From Plantago major (lineage: Eukaryota > Streptophyta > Magnoliopsida > Lamiales > Plantaginaceae), in assembly GCA_026545765.1 (NCBI GenBank), contig CM048844.1, positions 1,674,001 to 1,738,000 on the forward strand: a stretch of 64,000 nt of DNA, in the 5' to 3' direction. The notes beneath the pieces are model-generated. The model was not told the DNA's origin and did no database searches. It saw only the letters and a list, made by a program, of their open reading frames with translations. This document shows, piece after piece, positions 1 through 10,952 of the stretch. The position numbers and the translations under genes were made by a program. Position 1 is the first letter of the stretch, and each line of letters begins with the position of its first letter.

Positions 1-1095
1 CAGCTTGTGTTATGAACATGCGGGGTAGTTAATAGAATGTACACTTCATAATTGTTTTCTATCCAGGGCCTTGACACAACACTTAGTTCCTCTACTGATG
101 GTCACTGGTTTTAGCATGAAACGACATAGTTGTACAAAAATGGGAAATAAAAAAAGGCAGTTGCTTATAAACAATATACATGAAGCAGTTGCTTTGTTTT
201 TTATTTTTGCAAATAGAAGAGGCAAAACAATCTGCACGGAGATGATAATTGTTCTTCTTGAATGAAGTGCTATTTGGGTGTCGTTTTACCAATTTTTGCC
301 ATCTCGACAAGCTTAATGATATGTTTACTAAACTGTTCTTCTGTCCTTCGATAGGATTGGGACTTTTCTGCCTGCTAATGAGAGAATTTCAAGCTAGCTG
401 CATATACGTTTAACAGTTCTAAAACTGCTGGTTGGATCAAACTCAACCCTTCATTTACTTTTTTCTCAGTAAACATTTTTATGTCTTGTATGAGGATAAT
501 ATTGTAAAAATTACCAATCACGGGCACCCAGTACGTACTGCTAGTTACTAAATGTGCATTCGTGTTTTAACGAACTGATTAGTCGGTTTCTGTGAAGTAA
601 ATTTTTGGGGATGATTCCCAGAGAACCACCCTCCTTGTTATGTCATAAATTTAGAAGATAGCTTCTTGAAGACAAAAGGCGTTGGTTCCATTGGGTGTCT
701 CTGTATGACATGTCTTGCATACAAGACAAAAAGGCTTTGGTTCGAAACAAGTGGACAATCTGGCGCCCATTATGTAACCTCGGTCCTCGAAGATGAAACA
801 ACTCTTCGTCACGGTTTTGAATGCGCAATGCCGCAAAACCATTTGATGTTACACGCCACTTCATCTCTGAAACCTTCAATGCCCTAATCTACCCCACAAA
901 TTGTCTCTTGAACTTGCCTCGTAATAATAGCGGCGATTACTTGCTCTTACAATCTTGTTAAATGGCGGAGAATCGTAATGAACTATTTTTGAGACAAGCT
1001 AATTAATCAATCGGAAATTGAGAGAACACCAATTAAAATTGTGTACGAACTCATCTACAACTACAACGGACCTTCAAACACAATTAGAATGTTGT
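1..1095. other. Intergenic, no gene recognised
   Basis: Several short open frames occur here, including one at about 666-887 (+) and overlapping minus-strand frames at 643-879, but none shows a recognisable domain, a splice-consistent exon structure or a convincing start. The sequence could include the 3' end of a gene lying to the left of the window, which cannot be judged from here. Confidence 0.5.
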
Positions 1096-1213
1096 TGGAC
1101 ATCACCTCCGATGGGGATTTTCAGCCTTAATATAGATGGGTTGGAGAGTCAGTCTAGGTAATGTAGGGATAGGTTTGGTTCTTAGGAACTCGATGGGAGC
1201 GTTCATCGATGGC
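1096..1213 (+). pseudogene. RNase H-like (RVT_3) fragment from a LINE-type sequence
   Basis: Translation from 1096 reads WTSPPMGIFSLNIDG, which matches the start of the RNase H-like domain found in plant LINE polyproteins and their domesticated relatives (pattern W-x-P-P-x-G-x-x-K-x-N-x-D-G). A frame change follows, and GNVGIGLVLRNS continues the same fold (the usual G-G-x-G-x-V-x-R-D strand). Only about 40 residues survive and a stop sits just after the first segment, so this is a dead scrap rather than a gene. The family assignment rests on the motif alone. Confidence 0.5.
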
Positions 1214-2105
1214 AAATTATAGGAGTCGTAAAGAACAACACAACAAGATTTTGATACTTAGAAGAGGACTGACCCTTGCATGAACTTCAATACCTATAAA
1301 AAATTATTGTTTATCTTATACTCCAATTACCTAATTTCTTGTGTGAACACAAACCTTAACGACATCGCATCATGGATTTATGCAGGATGTTCGACAGCTG
1401 ATCAGGACCTTTGAGTAGCTGACTTGAAAATATTTAGGTAAACCTAGTCTACAATCGACTTATGGACCATGTAGATGTAATTAATTTATCCACTTACTAA
1501 TTATATATACTTTTTATCCGGAAAGATTAATAATATTATAATGTGAAATGATCAATTACAACCCACATGGCTCCATTCAATTATATACTAGGTCTTTTAA
1601 GATTTTTTTTAACAATTTCAATAAATGATAAACTATTTAATTTTTGTGAAGGTGATTAATTAATCAGCTGACTTGTTAAATATGAAATGTGAAAGATTAT
1701 TTATAGCTTACCAAATCAACCGTTTATAAATTATTATCAGATATACGTTTATAAATTATTATCAGATATACGTTTACGTAGCATATTTATTTTAAGGATA
1801 TTTATTTATAATTGGGCCAAAAGTCATAAATGAGCGGTTTAGCATTACCAGGCCAGCCCTAGCATTTGCCTTTGTATCAGCCGCCCATTAATCAGTTCCT
1901 TCTTCCTGGTAGAACATACCATGCCAACGCTTCAAATTACAATCTTTCCTCCATAACCCTGCAAGAAAAGGGTCCCTTTTGGAGTTCTCCATGATGGGTT
2001 TTCTTCTACGGCATCAAGGTTGGTAAAATACCCAAGCTCAAATTTTATTGTAAGCTATTTCTGTTGTGCTATTGTTGTTGTTCCATTCATTCTTGATTCG
2101 TAAAA
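1214..2105. other. AT-rich upstream region of the helicase gene
   Basis: No coding signal seen. It holds a small tandem repeat (1721-1770) and, in its last 200 bases, pyrimidine-rich sequence that is probably the promoter and 5' UTR of the helicase gene starting at 2106. No clear TATA box could be chosen. Confidence 0.5.
1721..1770. repeat. 25-bp tandem duplication
   Basis: Two exact copies of a 25-base unit that begins CGTTTATAAATTATTATCAG, followed by the first six bases of a third. Confidence 0.9.
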
Positions 2106-4495
2106 ATGAATAGAGGCGGCTCCTCAAAACGCCTTCTTTATCTCTATTCCTGCTGCAAGAAGAACACTTCCAGTTATATTTCCACTCGTGGTTTTTCAAA
2201 TTTGCCTCCTTTACCAAATTCCAAACAATCCATTTTGCTTTCCCCTCGGCTGATGCAATATGGCCATTTTCGGGCTGTTTTCGGCATTAATTTTTCATTT
2301 TGTACCCTCTCAGAATCTTCTGTAGTTCATAAAGCAGATCAATTTAGTAGTAGAACAGGTAGTGATGTACAAGTATGTTTAGACGGGTCTGAAATTCATG
2401 ATAAGGGAATTAGTGATCCTGTGGAAATATATAAAGCGCTTAAGAATGCTGATATCCGGTGTGAAAGTCGATCCCCAAGCGAATCGGATGCTTTGGATGA
2501 GATATTCACGAGTTTCGCTGGGTCTGCTTGGGCTGTAAATCAGGCTCTTGGAGTGTATATTGGTGCTTCGTTTTTCCCCATGGCTGCTCGAGAGTTCAGC
2601 ACCTTTTTCTTGGATAAATGTAACAACACCGAGCTAGTTAAGCATTTGGTGTCCCTTGGGCCTGGTGTGGAAGCTGATAAGTTTTTGTTCCCTATATTTG
2701 TGGAGTTCTGCATTGAAGAGTACCCGGAAGAAATTAGAAAGTTTAGGGAAATGGTGTACTCAGCTGACATGACAAAGCCTCATACTTGGTTCCCTTTTGC
2801 CAGAGCTATGAAGCGGAAGGTAATTTATCACTGTGGTCCAACTAATAGTGGGAAAACGTATAATGCCTTGCAGAGGTATATGGAAGCCAAAAAAGGTGTC
2901 TACTGTAGTCCTCTTAGGTTGTTAGCAATGGAGGTTTTTGATAAGGTTAACGCTTTGGGGGTTTATTGTAGTCTAGTTACTGGACAGGAGAGGAAAGTGT
3001 TTCCTTTCTCTAATCATACTGCATGTACTGTTGAGATGGTATCAACACAAGAATTGTTTGATGTAGCTGTGATCGATGAAATTCAGATGATGGCTGATCC
3101 TGCCAGAGGTTACGCTTGGACTAGAGCATTTCTTGGTTTGCAAGCTGATGAGATACATTTGTGTGGGGATCCAAGTGTTTTGAATGTAATTAGGAAACTT
3201 TGCTCAGTTACTGGGGATGAACTGGTTGAGCAGTATTATGACAGATTTAAGCCTCTTGTGGTTGAGGCCAAAACCCTCTTAGGAGACCTAAAACATGTGA
3301 GGTCTGGAGATTGTATTGTTGCCTTCTCAAGAAAAGAAATATTTGAGGCTAAATTGGCAATTGAGAAGTTCACCAAGCATCGGTGTTGTGTTATATATGG
3401 CGGCTTGCCACCTGAGACTCGGAGACACCAAGCAGCTCTTTTCAATAATCACGATGATGACTTTGACATCTTGGTAGCAAGTGATGCTGTGGGAATGGGT
3501 TTAAATTTAAATATACGAAGGGTTGTGTTTTATAGCCTTTCCAAGTACAATGGTGATAAGATAGTTCCTGTACCAGCATCACAGGTGAAACAGATTGCTG
3601 GGAGAGCTGGACGTAGAGGAAGTCGCTATCCAGATGGACTCACCACCACATTAAATCCTGAAGATTTAGATTACTTGATTGATTGCTTAAAGAAACCTTT
3701 TGATGAAGTTAAAAAAGTGGGGCTCTTTCCATTCTTCGAGCAATTTGAACTATTTGCAGGGCAACTCCCAAATTTAAATTTCCCCCAGCTTCTCGATAGA
3801 TTTAGTGCGAACTGCCGGTTGGATGGTTGGTATTTTCTCTGCCAGCATCTGCAGATAAAGAGAGTAGCTAACATGTTGGAGAGGATTCAGGGCTTATCTT
3901 TACAAGACCGTTTCAACTTTTGCTTTGCTCCGGTCAACATCAGGGATCCAAAAGCGATGTACCATCTGATGAGGTTCGCTTCTTCATATGCACAGGCACA
4001 CCCTGTTAATATTGCCATGGGTGTACCAAGATTTTCGGCCAGAAACGATGCAGAGCTTCTGGATCTTGAGAGTAAGCACCAAGTAGTCTCCATGTATTTG
4101 TGGTTGGCCAATCAGCTTGAAGGAGAAAAGTTTCCGTATGTTGAGAAAGCAGAGTCTATGTCTTCGGATATTGTCGAATTACTGGGTGAATCACTCCTTA
4201 AGGCACGTTGGAAACCAGAATCAAGAAGTACTGGAAAATCAAAGAAACCAGAATCAATAAGTACTGGAAGATCAAAACCCGGAGAGGAGAAGAGAGAGGG
4301 TTTTCCGAGGCGAATGTCGCCTATCCAGTTGCGTGAAGAGGATGAGGGTAAGTTTTTATTTTCGAATCTCAAACCCATGTTGGATTGAAAAAGGAAATGT
4401 GTGAAAAATTCCTATTCTGTCCTTGTTTTTGTTTTGATATAGGTCATATTCAGAGAATTATTGAAGGACCAATGAATAAGCAGGAGTGTCTCTGA
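2106..4495 (+). CDS. SUV3L: SUV3-like mitochondrial DExH-box RNA helicase
   Basis: ATP-dependent RNA helicase of the SUV3/SUPV3L1 family, which unwinds RNA for mitochondrial RNA turnover. The N-terminus (residues 1-35) is rich in Arg, Ser and Lys and poor in acidic residues, as expected for a mitochondrial presequence. Walker A GPTNSGKT lies at 244-251, motif II DEIQ at 324-327 and motif [12 protein letters not shown] at 496-505, followed by the SUV3 C-terminal region. The open frame would run to 4388 (760 aa), but a consensus donor GGTAAGT at 4347 and a pyrimidine-rich acceptor at 4442 predict a 95-base intron (4348-4442). Joined to 4443-4495, the frame ends after [17 protein letters not shown], giving 764 aa. 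The length fits the long plant paralogue (SUV3L/DExH18 type) rather than the roughly 570-aa SUV3. An almost intronless gene is normal for this type. The spliced C-terminus is inferred. Confidence 0.9.
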
Positions 4496-4771
4496 GTGGG
4501 GGAGAAGTGCAGTGAATGTTTATCTGTGAGTGATTATGCTTGACTCAACATTTTAAAGTAAAACCCTATCCTTTTTTAATATGAGCAATATCACTGTTTA
4601 AGAACTAGAAATCTGCTACAAACTATGAATGCATATTATTGTTTATTTTAGTATTTGACTTTGAAAACTCGTGTTTGAGCATCAATATCAGTACAATCAT
4701 GGTTTATTTAATATTGGTGCTATGTATTGCTCTCTAATTTTGATGCACTGCCAATCGACTTTGGCACGATG

Positions 4772-4930
4772 AACATTGTAAATGTCACCACACGATTTAG
4801 TATAGATTAATACTGCACTGACCAGCTGATGAGTTTGTGTCCTACTGATAAACATTGTAAATGCAAACCACACGATTTAGTATAGATTAATACTGCACTG
4901 ATCAGCTGATGAGTTTGTGTCCTACTGATA
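4772..4930. repeat. 79/80-bp tandem duplication downstream of the helicase
   Basis: Two adjacent near-identical copies (4772-4850 and 4851-4930), each starting AACATTGTAAATG and ending TGTGTCCTACTGAT, differing by a few bases. They lie in the probable 3' UTR or downstream flank. A possible 3'-UTR acceptor follows at about 5060. Confidence 0.9.
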
Positions 4931-5773
4931 AAGATTGGCTGATCCTAGTATCAGAAGTCAGAACACGCATAGTATACAATGGTTATTTTAGAATTATCGT
5001 TTTCTTTTTGTCTGGAGAAGTTTTTATAGAATATTTATAATTGTATTTGTTCTGTTTACAGGGTGCATGATCTGAAGCAACTTGGTAGTGCCATCTCCAT
5101 TGCCCCCGATAAACTAGTTCCTTAATCAATTTAAAGGGCTAATGTATCCATGCGTTGTGAAGTGCTTGGCTTTTCAAGCAGTAAACAAAGTGTGCTGCGG
5201 TGGTAACTTATGTCTTGTTCTCGAGAAAATTGCAGTATATTTTGTCATTTCTGAGTGATACTCGAGCTGCTGCATTTCTGGTACTGGTAGGATGGTTTAC
5301 AGTATTCTAGTAATGGATATAGACATCCATATCGTATTATCTAGTACAAGAGTAGGATTGATACCGATTCCATTTTCAGTTTTCTGTGTACTGCTACTGA
5401 ACTCCTTTATGTCTAGATCAAGTATGTGTTCCATTTTTGCTACAGGTATAGTAAGTTTGCTGCAAATTCATTTAACTGTCATTGGCTGAAATTTTGATTT
5501 GCCTGTCTTCATTATAGAATGTTTATGCAACATTAAATTCTTGAAATGTCATACATACAGATTTGTTTACCTCTAGGTAAGAGGCATGTAATTTAAGTAT
5601 TTATGCGTAAAATATTATCCCCGTACCCATGTGATTGAAGGATGCAAATCTTCACGGATACCTCGGGTGCTTGTGGTCGTAAAATTGACCCCTTTCCGGT
5701 GGATTGACTGTTTCCGGCTCATTCATTGTGGTTGGTTGGGTTTTGATGAAAGTTTTGTGTTGCTTTGAGGTTT
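4931..5773. other. Helicase 3' flank, no gene seen
   Basis: AT-rich sequence with short, non-conserved open frames (for example 5292-5489). A pyrimidine-rich tract ending in CAG at about 5060 might be an acceptor of a 3'-UTR intron of the helicase gene. Nothing else recognised. Confidence 0.4.
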
Positions 5774-5904
5774 CTAAAAAGTACGTGGGCTATGATTTGG
5801 AGAATTTGATATGGTCTGGCGACTTCCCTAATTTGAGAGAAACCTGTCTTTTTCTCCAAATCATAGCCCACGTACTTTTTAGCCCATATCAAATTCTCCA
5901 AATC
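5774..5904. repeat. Nested inverted repeat (fold-back)
   Basis: A perfect 31-base inverted repeat has arms at 5774-5804 and 5852-5882 with a 47-base loop. Part of the left arm and its continuation (5794-5814) pairs a second time with 5884-5904, and CCCTAATTTG in the loop (5826-5835) is the complement of 5904-5913. The same left sequence can therefore fold in two registers. No transposon target duplication was found. It lies next to the truncated end of the FKBP42 fragment. Confidence 0.85.
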
Positions 5905-6017
5905 AAATTAGGGTACAAGCTCAATTATTTAGTTAACTCAGCTGACTAAAGACGCATTAGTGAAACACGCTTTCTTCTTCTGCTGTTCTTCCTTGAATGT
6001 TGTATTTTCACACATAC

Positions 6018-6457
6018 CTTTCCCAATGACAAGCTCAAGGGGTTGTTGTTCATGCCATGTATCCTCAAATTTGTGTTGTGTACTTTCAGTCCATGCCCTG
6101 TAATGCACTGCCAAGAAAAATTCAGTAAGGTTTTGTCCAATATACCTAACTATACGACTAATATCAATCATGCTTCACCCACAAAAGCCACAAATTAGAC
6201 ATTTTGAGCTCTTACTTAAATTGCAGAAGGTAAGTCCATATATTCAAGCCCATATATTATACTATTAGACTTACAGAAGCAAGTCGAATACTTTGATGGC
6301 TTCTGACCATGACCTTTCTTGATAATTTGCTTTGTCACTTTCTCATGGAGAACTTCGATTGCAGAATCAACTTTCGGAGGACCGCTTTCATCTTGTGGAG
6401 GTTCTCCATGCACTACTGAGGAACCTTCAGCCACAATCTCATCATCGCTATCCCGAT
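6018..6457 (-). pseudogene. TWD1: FKBP42/TWISTED DWARF1 two-exon gene fragment
   Basis: Two consecutive exons of the plant FKBP42 gene are preserved with their splice sites. Exon a (6457-6275) follows an intact CAG acceptor and encodes DRDSDDEIVAEGSSVVHGEP and then VDSAIEVLHEKVTKQIIKKG, ending KYSTCF before GTAAGT. Exon b (6107-6018) encodes HYRAWTESTQHKFEDTWHEQ and then QPLELVIGK, ending at GGTATGT. The two join in phase. This is the region just before and at the start of the FKBP (peptidyl-prolyl isomerase-like) domain of TWD1, an ER/plasma-membrane co-chaperone of ABCB auxin transporters. No first exon, no rest of the FKBP domain, no TPR repeats and no C-terminal membrane anchor are present on either side, so it is a partial duplicate or deletion remnant. 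Family recognition is from memory of the conserved motif and is fairly secure. Confidence 0.8.
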
Positions 6458-6666
6458 CTGCAAATAAGATGTTTCAATTATGCTCCATCAGACAGTATTC
6501 TATCTCAAGTACAGATAAATCTAATGATACACTTAAATCAAGAATCCTGAAGTTTCACATACAAAGCACACATGAAGTTGGAATAATTGCAGTAATATTC
6601 GAAACCAGATACACATGAAGTTGGAATAATTGCACACATACAGACATGGCCCTTAATTAAGATAAG

Positions 6667-8145
6667 TTTTTTTTTTTGAAGAAGATAAAATTTATTAAAA
6701 CCACCGGATCCGAACACAAGGCGTATTCGAAGACAGCCAATGGTCCAAAGATTACAATGTATGCCACCAAACAGAGCAAAGAAGAGACAACAGGATACTC
6801 TCTATCTACCACATAAACCACCTATCAGAACAAAATCACAAAAATTTGAGCCACAGTCGAGAATCAGCCTCACACAACTCGCAGTCCCTGAAATCCCTTG
6901 AAATGAAACCAAACCAAATTCAATCCCGCGACCACTCAACCCACATAATCTGCCGAGACGAAAATCTAGCCATACTCCCTCGTCTAGTATGTCTCATCTT
7001 CGAAAAGATCGAGCCAAGAGTGAGGAGTGAAACCAAATCCAAAATAGTTAAATACTCCTCTAGAATAGGCAGGAAGAAACAAGGAGTGATTTACTATTAA
7101 GGCGAACCGACACCATATGAGAAGAATAAATCAAGGAAACGAACCTGGCCTAATTACACTCAAGGACCGAACCTATAGTACGGTTAATGGACACTTCGAC
7201 TAACCTTCAGGACCTCCAATGGACAAATCACCCAATCTGATATATTGTATTCCTTGATAACAGCCCCTTTTCCTTTAAGCCAACTCCAAGCCGAGCATAG
7301 AACTTTATGAAAAACTTCCGAAAAGCAAGTCTTCGATCCCTTGAACATTAACTCGTTCCTCGCACACCAAATCTACCAAACTGTACAATGCCACAAGACC
7401 TGCCACTTATCTCTTGACGCAGCAGAGACTAACCTGGAGAAAGATGAAATCGATCCACAAGCATCAAGCCCTCTACAGTCTATCGACACTCCCAACCACG
7501 CACCCAGAAGACGCCACACAGACACCGTATATTTGCAATCAAAAAACAAATGAGAAATAGATTCCAACTGGTCTTCATCGCATAACTTACAGAAAATCTG
7601 TTGCTCCTCATGAATCACCTTGCGCGCTTTCAAATTTTGCAGCGTCGAAATCCGCTCTCGTACTAATCTCCACACAAACGCATTGATTTTCAAAGGGACC
7701 AGTTTATTCCACACGAACTTAGATGACACTTGAAGATTCCCATCCAAACATAAAGCTCGGGCCTCACTCAACTTTGAATATCCCAACTTTACCGAGTAAC
7801 ATCCGTCTGGAGAGGCGCGCCATTTCCAAGAGTCAGCCATTGAATCAGACAAGCGAACCTGCACAAAAGTATCAAGCAAAGACGAGACGCTGTTCTCTTC
7901 CCATCCAAACAGCCGCCGTCGCCAATCCCAGACAACCCCTACACCATCCGCACACCCTATCACTAACAAAACAACCTCTCGACACATCTAAACTATACAA
8001 CCTCGGGAATAAATCCTTTAGTTTGACTCCTCTCTCGATCCACACATCCTCCCAAAATCTGACAGCCCGACCATCACCAACACAACGCCTAATATCCTCG
8101 ACAAACCACCGACTTTTACCCACACAATAAAAAAGGGAAAGATGT
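6667..8145 (-). mobile_element. 5'-truncated LINE (non-LTR) retrotransposon
   Basis: The minus strand ends in a poly(A) run (complement of the T tract at 6668-6679), as in a LINE 3' tail. Upstream of it (7373-7987, minus) is a zinc-binding reverse-transcriptase C-terminal (zf-RVT) domain: KFVWNKLVPLKINAFVWRLV, then the Cys/His cluster CKLCDEDQLESISHLFFDC. A second frame (7872-8180, minus) carries the preceding segment GDGRAVRFWEDVW and LKDLFPRLYSL, shifted relative to the first, so the reading frame is broken. Endonuclease and RT core are missing: homology stops near 8145, next to a MITE. A typical dead 5'-truncated insertion. No target duplication could be identified. Confidence 0.85.
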
Positions 8146-8151
8146 GTAATA

Positions 8152-8401
8152 CTCCCTCCGTCCCGCAGAACTTCATACATTTGCCATTTTTATCCGTCCC
8201 ATAGAACTTCATACATTACCAAAAAAAGAAGCTACCCACACTCAACAAATAATAAACAATCTCAACTTTACACTAAAATTACCCATTTTGCCATTAAAAG
8301 TACAATTTTTCCCACCTTTTCTATCTTCTATCATTACTTTAACTTTTCGCATAAAACTGCGCGCTAACCCTAATGTATGAAGTTCTCCGGGACGGGGAGA
8401 G
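8152..8401. mobile_element. Stowaway-like MITE (TA target site)
   Basis: A 250-bp element flanked by TA (8150-8151 and 8402-8403). The termini are CTCCCTCCGTCCC and its near-complement, with about 29 bp of imperfect terminal inverted repeat extending through GAACTTCATACAT. The CTCCCTCCGTCCC end and TA duplication are hallmarks of Tc1/mariner-derived Stowaway elements. There is no coding capacity. It sits exactly at the truncated 5' end of the LINE. Confidence 0.9.
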
Positions 8402-8536
8402 TATCCTGCAAGAATAATCTGCTTTGATATAAACATGACATTTACAATCCCCTCTTCCCAATTGGGGAAAATTTTTTTGGTTTCTACTTTCTACATACAA
8501 CAAGTATACCAAGCTTCTTATATTGTAGGTAGCTAG

Positions 8537-9150
8537 TAGGGATGGTAATGGGCCGGGCTTATGAAGGACCGGGCCCGGGTCGGTGGCCGATCTGGGCCTG
8601 GAACTTGGGCCCAAACCCGAACTCAGTACGGGCCGAGCTTTGATTTTTTTTTTTTTTTTAGTTTGCGACATTGTTAGTATATTTATATGCATAGTTAATA
8701 ATGACATAGTTACATGTAGCCTTGGTTGGAAGTGTGAATACTTAATTATTTTAAGACCCAAGTTTTGTCTTCAATGGTGGCTATTTATTTTAATCATCTT
8801 TTAAATATATTTACCTTCATTTTAATGCGACACCGTTCTAAAAGTAGACTACAACATTTATTTATGTATAATTTTATTTATTTCATTTGAAGATAATTAT
8901 TTTTATTAATATATTTCAATGTTTAATGTAGTATGTAACATGATTAACAATCAAATAAACATTATACACACATATATAAATATAACATATATTATAATAA
9001 CATAAATGTATGTATGTCGGACTTACAGGCCCGGTCCGGCCCGAGCTTAATTACGGGCAGGCCCGGGCCTAAAAATATGCCCATAGGCCCAAGCCTGGTC
9101 AAACGGTCTTTGATCGGGTTGGGCCCGGGCTGGCTATATTGCCATCCCTA
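8537..9150. mobile_element. hAT-like non-autonomous element with GGGCC-rich arms
   Basis: Begins TAGGGATGGTAATGGGCC and ends with the matching TTGCCATCCCTA. Both arms (8537-8640 and 9029-9150) are dense in GGCCCGG/CCGGGCC words, while the middle 400 bp is AT-rich with no coding sequence. The TAGGGATGGCAAT-type terminus is characteristic of plant hAT MITEs. The flanking 8-mers (GTAGCTAG and AGTACTAG) match only partly, so the target duplication is weak. Confidence 0.7.
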
Positions 9151-10347
9151 AGTACTAGTAGTATTCGTATGCAAATCTCAATACGGTCCCCACTTTCTTC
9201 TTCTTCCAATCTTCAATTCCCATTATTGATCGATCGATCACATACTTCTTCTCTTCTTTTCTTTTGTTTAGAATATCAATAATTTTTTTGGTAATAACAA
9301 TAATACAAGAAGAAGAAGAGAGGAAGAGCTGAGCTGAAGTAGTAAACAAGGAGAAATTACATCCAGACCCCTATTTAGATGTCGTAATTACAGATTATTA
9401 TCACTTAGTCGAATTATTATGATTTAGTACAATTAGATGTAAAACAATTACACTTTAGCGCGAATTTGATTTTTTAAACTAAAACTGGAAAAATCAATTT
9501 CTTCTCTCAGATTATTGAATTTTGCAAGTTACCAAACAATAACCCATTTTGGCAAATTGTAATTTAAGTCCTGAATATCTAATTTTTTATATTTGTCACC
9601 ATAAGATTTCGAAGAAGCTCAAATAAGCCCTCAAACTTCTATTTCAATTTGTAAATTATCCCCAACTTCAATCCGAAAACACAATCGAAAGTTCAGAATA
9701 GCTAATCGAAATCGGAGATGTAGCATCGATTTGAGTCGCTATCTGACTCGAATCGAGTCTGATTCAAATTGGAAGAAATTCTGGAGAAGAAGAGAAGATG
9801 GAGGAAGAAGTATGTTGGAGAAGATGGAGGAAGAAGAAGATGGAAGAAGTAGGTTGGACTGTTGGAGAAGATGAAGGAAGAAGAAGATGATTTTTTTTTT
9901 TTTTAATTTAAAATTCCATAAGGCCATGTTTGGTTGTTTCAAATGAAACAACCAAATTAAGCTGGTCAACGGATTTGGACTAGATTGTAATTGTTCGACT
10001 AAGTAGTACGAATATGAGAAACGTCGTTCTAACTGGGTATCCCTATGTAATTCCATCAGTGAAAATATTAATTGAATAGAACCAATTGGTTTGGTTTGTT
10101 GGGATTTGTTGGGATTGATTGATTTCGTACAGTCGATTTGTCCGAAAATTGGAAGAAGATGTGAAGTATGCAACATTTGTTTCAGGAAAACCAAGTAATA
10201 GAAGTTGATTTGCAAAATTTTGAGAATTCATTTCACGTTATGACATCATTATGATGTCACAATTAATATGTTTTTTGTAAAAATTCATATATTTTTTCCA
10301 TAAATATTTTTGGTCAATGCCAACCTTTTGAGTTGACTAACAGAGGG
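9151..10347. other. Gene-free stretch with purine-rich tract
   Basis: No gene recognised. A GA-rich tract (about 9770-9890, repeated GAAGAAGATGG words) is simple sequence, and the open frame on its complement (9739-10215) is a by-product of that tract. Sequences around 9355-9460 and 9960-10060 resemble each other in inverted orientation only loosely and may be ends of an old element. Confidence 0.4.
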
Positions 10348-10355
10348 GTGTCAGG

Positions 10356-10527
10356 TAGGGTTGATCATAAAATCCGAAATCCAAAAATCCGATCCGAAAA
10401 TCCGATAATCCGATCCAATCCGATGTATTCGGATCGGATTACGGATTATGATATTTTAGATGCGAAAATTTTCGGATTAATCCGATCCGATCCGTCGGAT
10501 TAATCCGAAAATCCGAATTAATTAATT

Positions 10528-10560
<33 letters not shown>

Positions 10561-10944
10561 TCCCCTTATTCATCCAAACAAAATACAAAATAGAAAGTTA
10601 GCCCAAACAAAATACAAAATAGAACATAGAACTCCAAACTTTTTGTATTTTTTGTTTTGGACTTGAAGTAAACTTATGAACTTTATTTTGTTTATTTTGA
10701 ATGTGGAACTACTGAATTAGTATTTAATTTGGCTACGAATGTTATTTCAGTTTTTTTTTTTTTTTAATTAAAGTTCGGATTATTCGGATTAAATCCGATC
10801 CAATCCGAACTTTTTCGGATTAATCCGAAATCCGATCCGATCGTTCGGATTGGATTTCGGATTGAGCCTTTAGTGATCCGAATCTTCGGATTGATCCGAA
10901 CTTCGGATCGGATTGGATCGGATTAATCCGAACGTGCACCCCTA
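10356..10944. mobile_element. hAT-type element with ATCCGA-repeat arms and 8-bp TSD
   Basis: A 589-bp element bounded by a perfect 8-bp target duplication, GTGTCAGG (10348-10355 and 10945-10952), the size diagnostic of hAT transposition. The termini are TAGGGTTGATCAT and the complement of TAGGGGTGCACGT. Both arms (10370-10515 and 10775-10935) consist almost wholly of short repeats of ATCCGA/TCGGAT in mixed orientation. The core holds an (AT)n run at about 10528-10556 and no coding frame. Confidence 0.9.
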
Positions 10945-10952
10945 GTGTCAGG

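Noticed and set aside
643..887. Overlapping open frames on both strands (up to 78 codons)
   Set aside because: No domain, no splice structure, no homology pattern; typical chance frames.
4348..4388. Open-frame end of the helicase (…[12 protein letters not shown]) as the true C-terminus
   Set aside because: A strong donor at 4348 and acceptor at 4442 in the correct phase make intron read-through more likely.
7723..8130. 135-codon plus-strand frame
   Set aside because: It lies opposite the LINE zf-RVT and RT-linker coding sequence and is its shadow.
9739..10215. 158-codon minus-strand frame, Leu/Ser/Phe-rich
   Set aside because: Composition comes from a GA/CT-rich simple tract; no domain.
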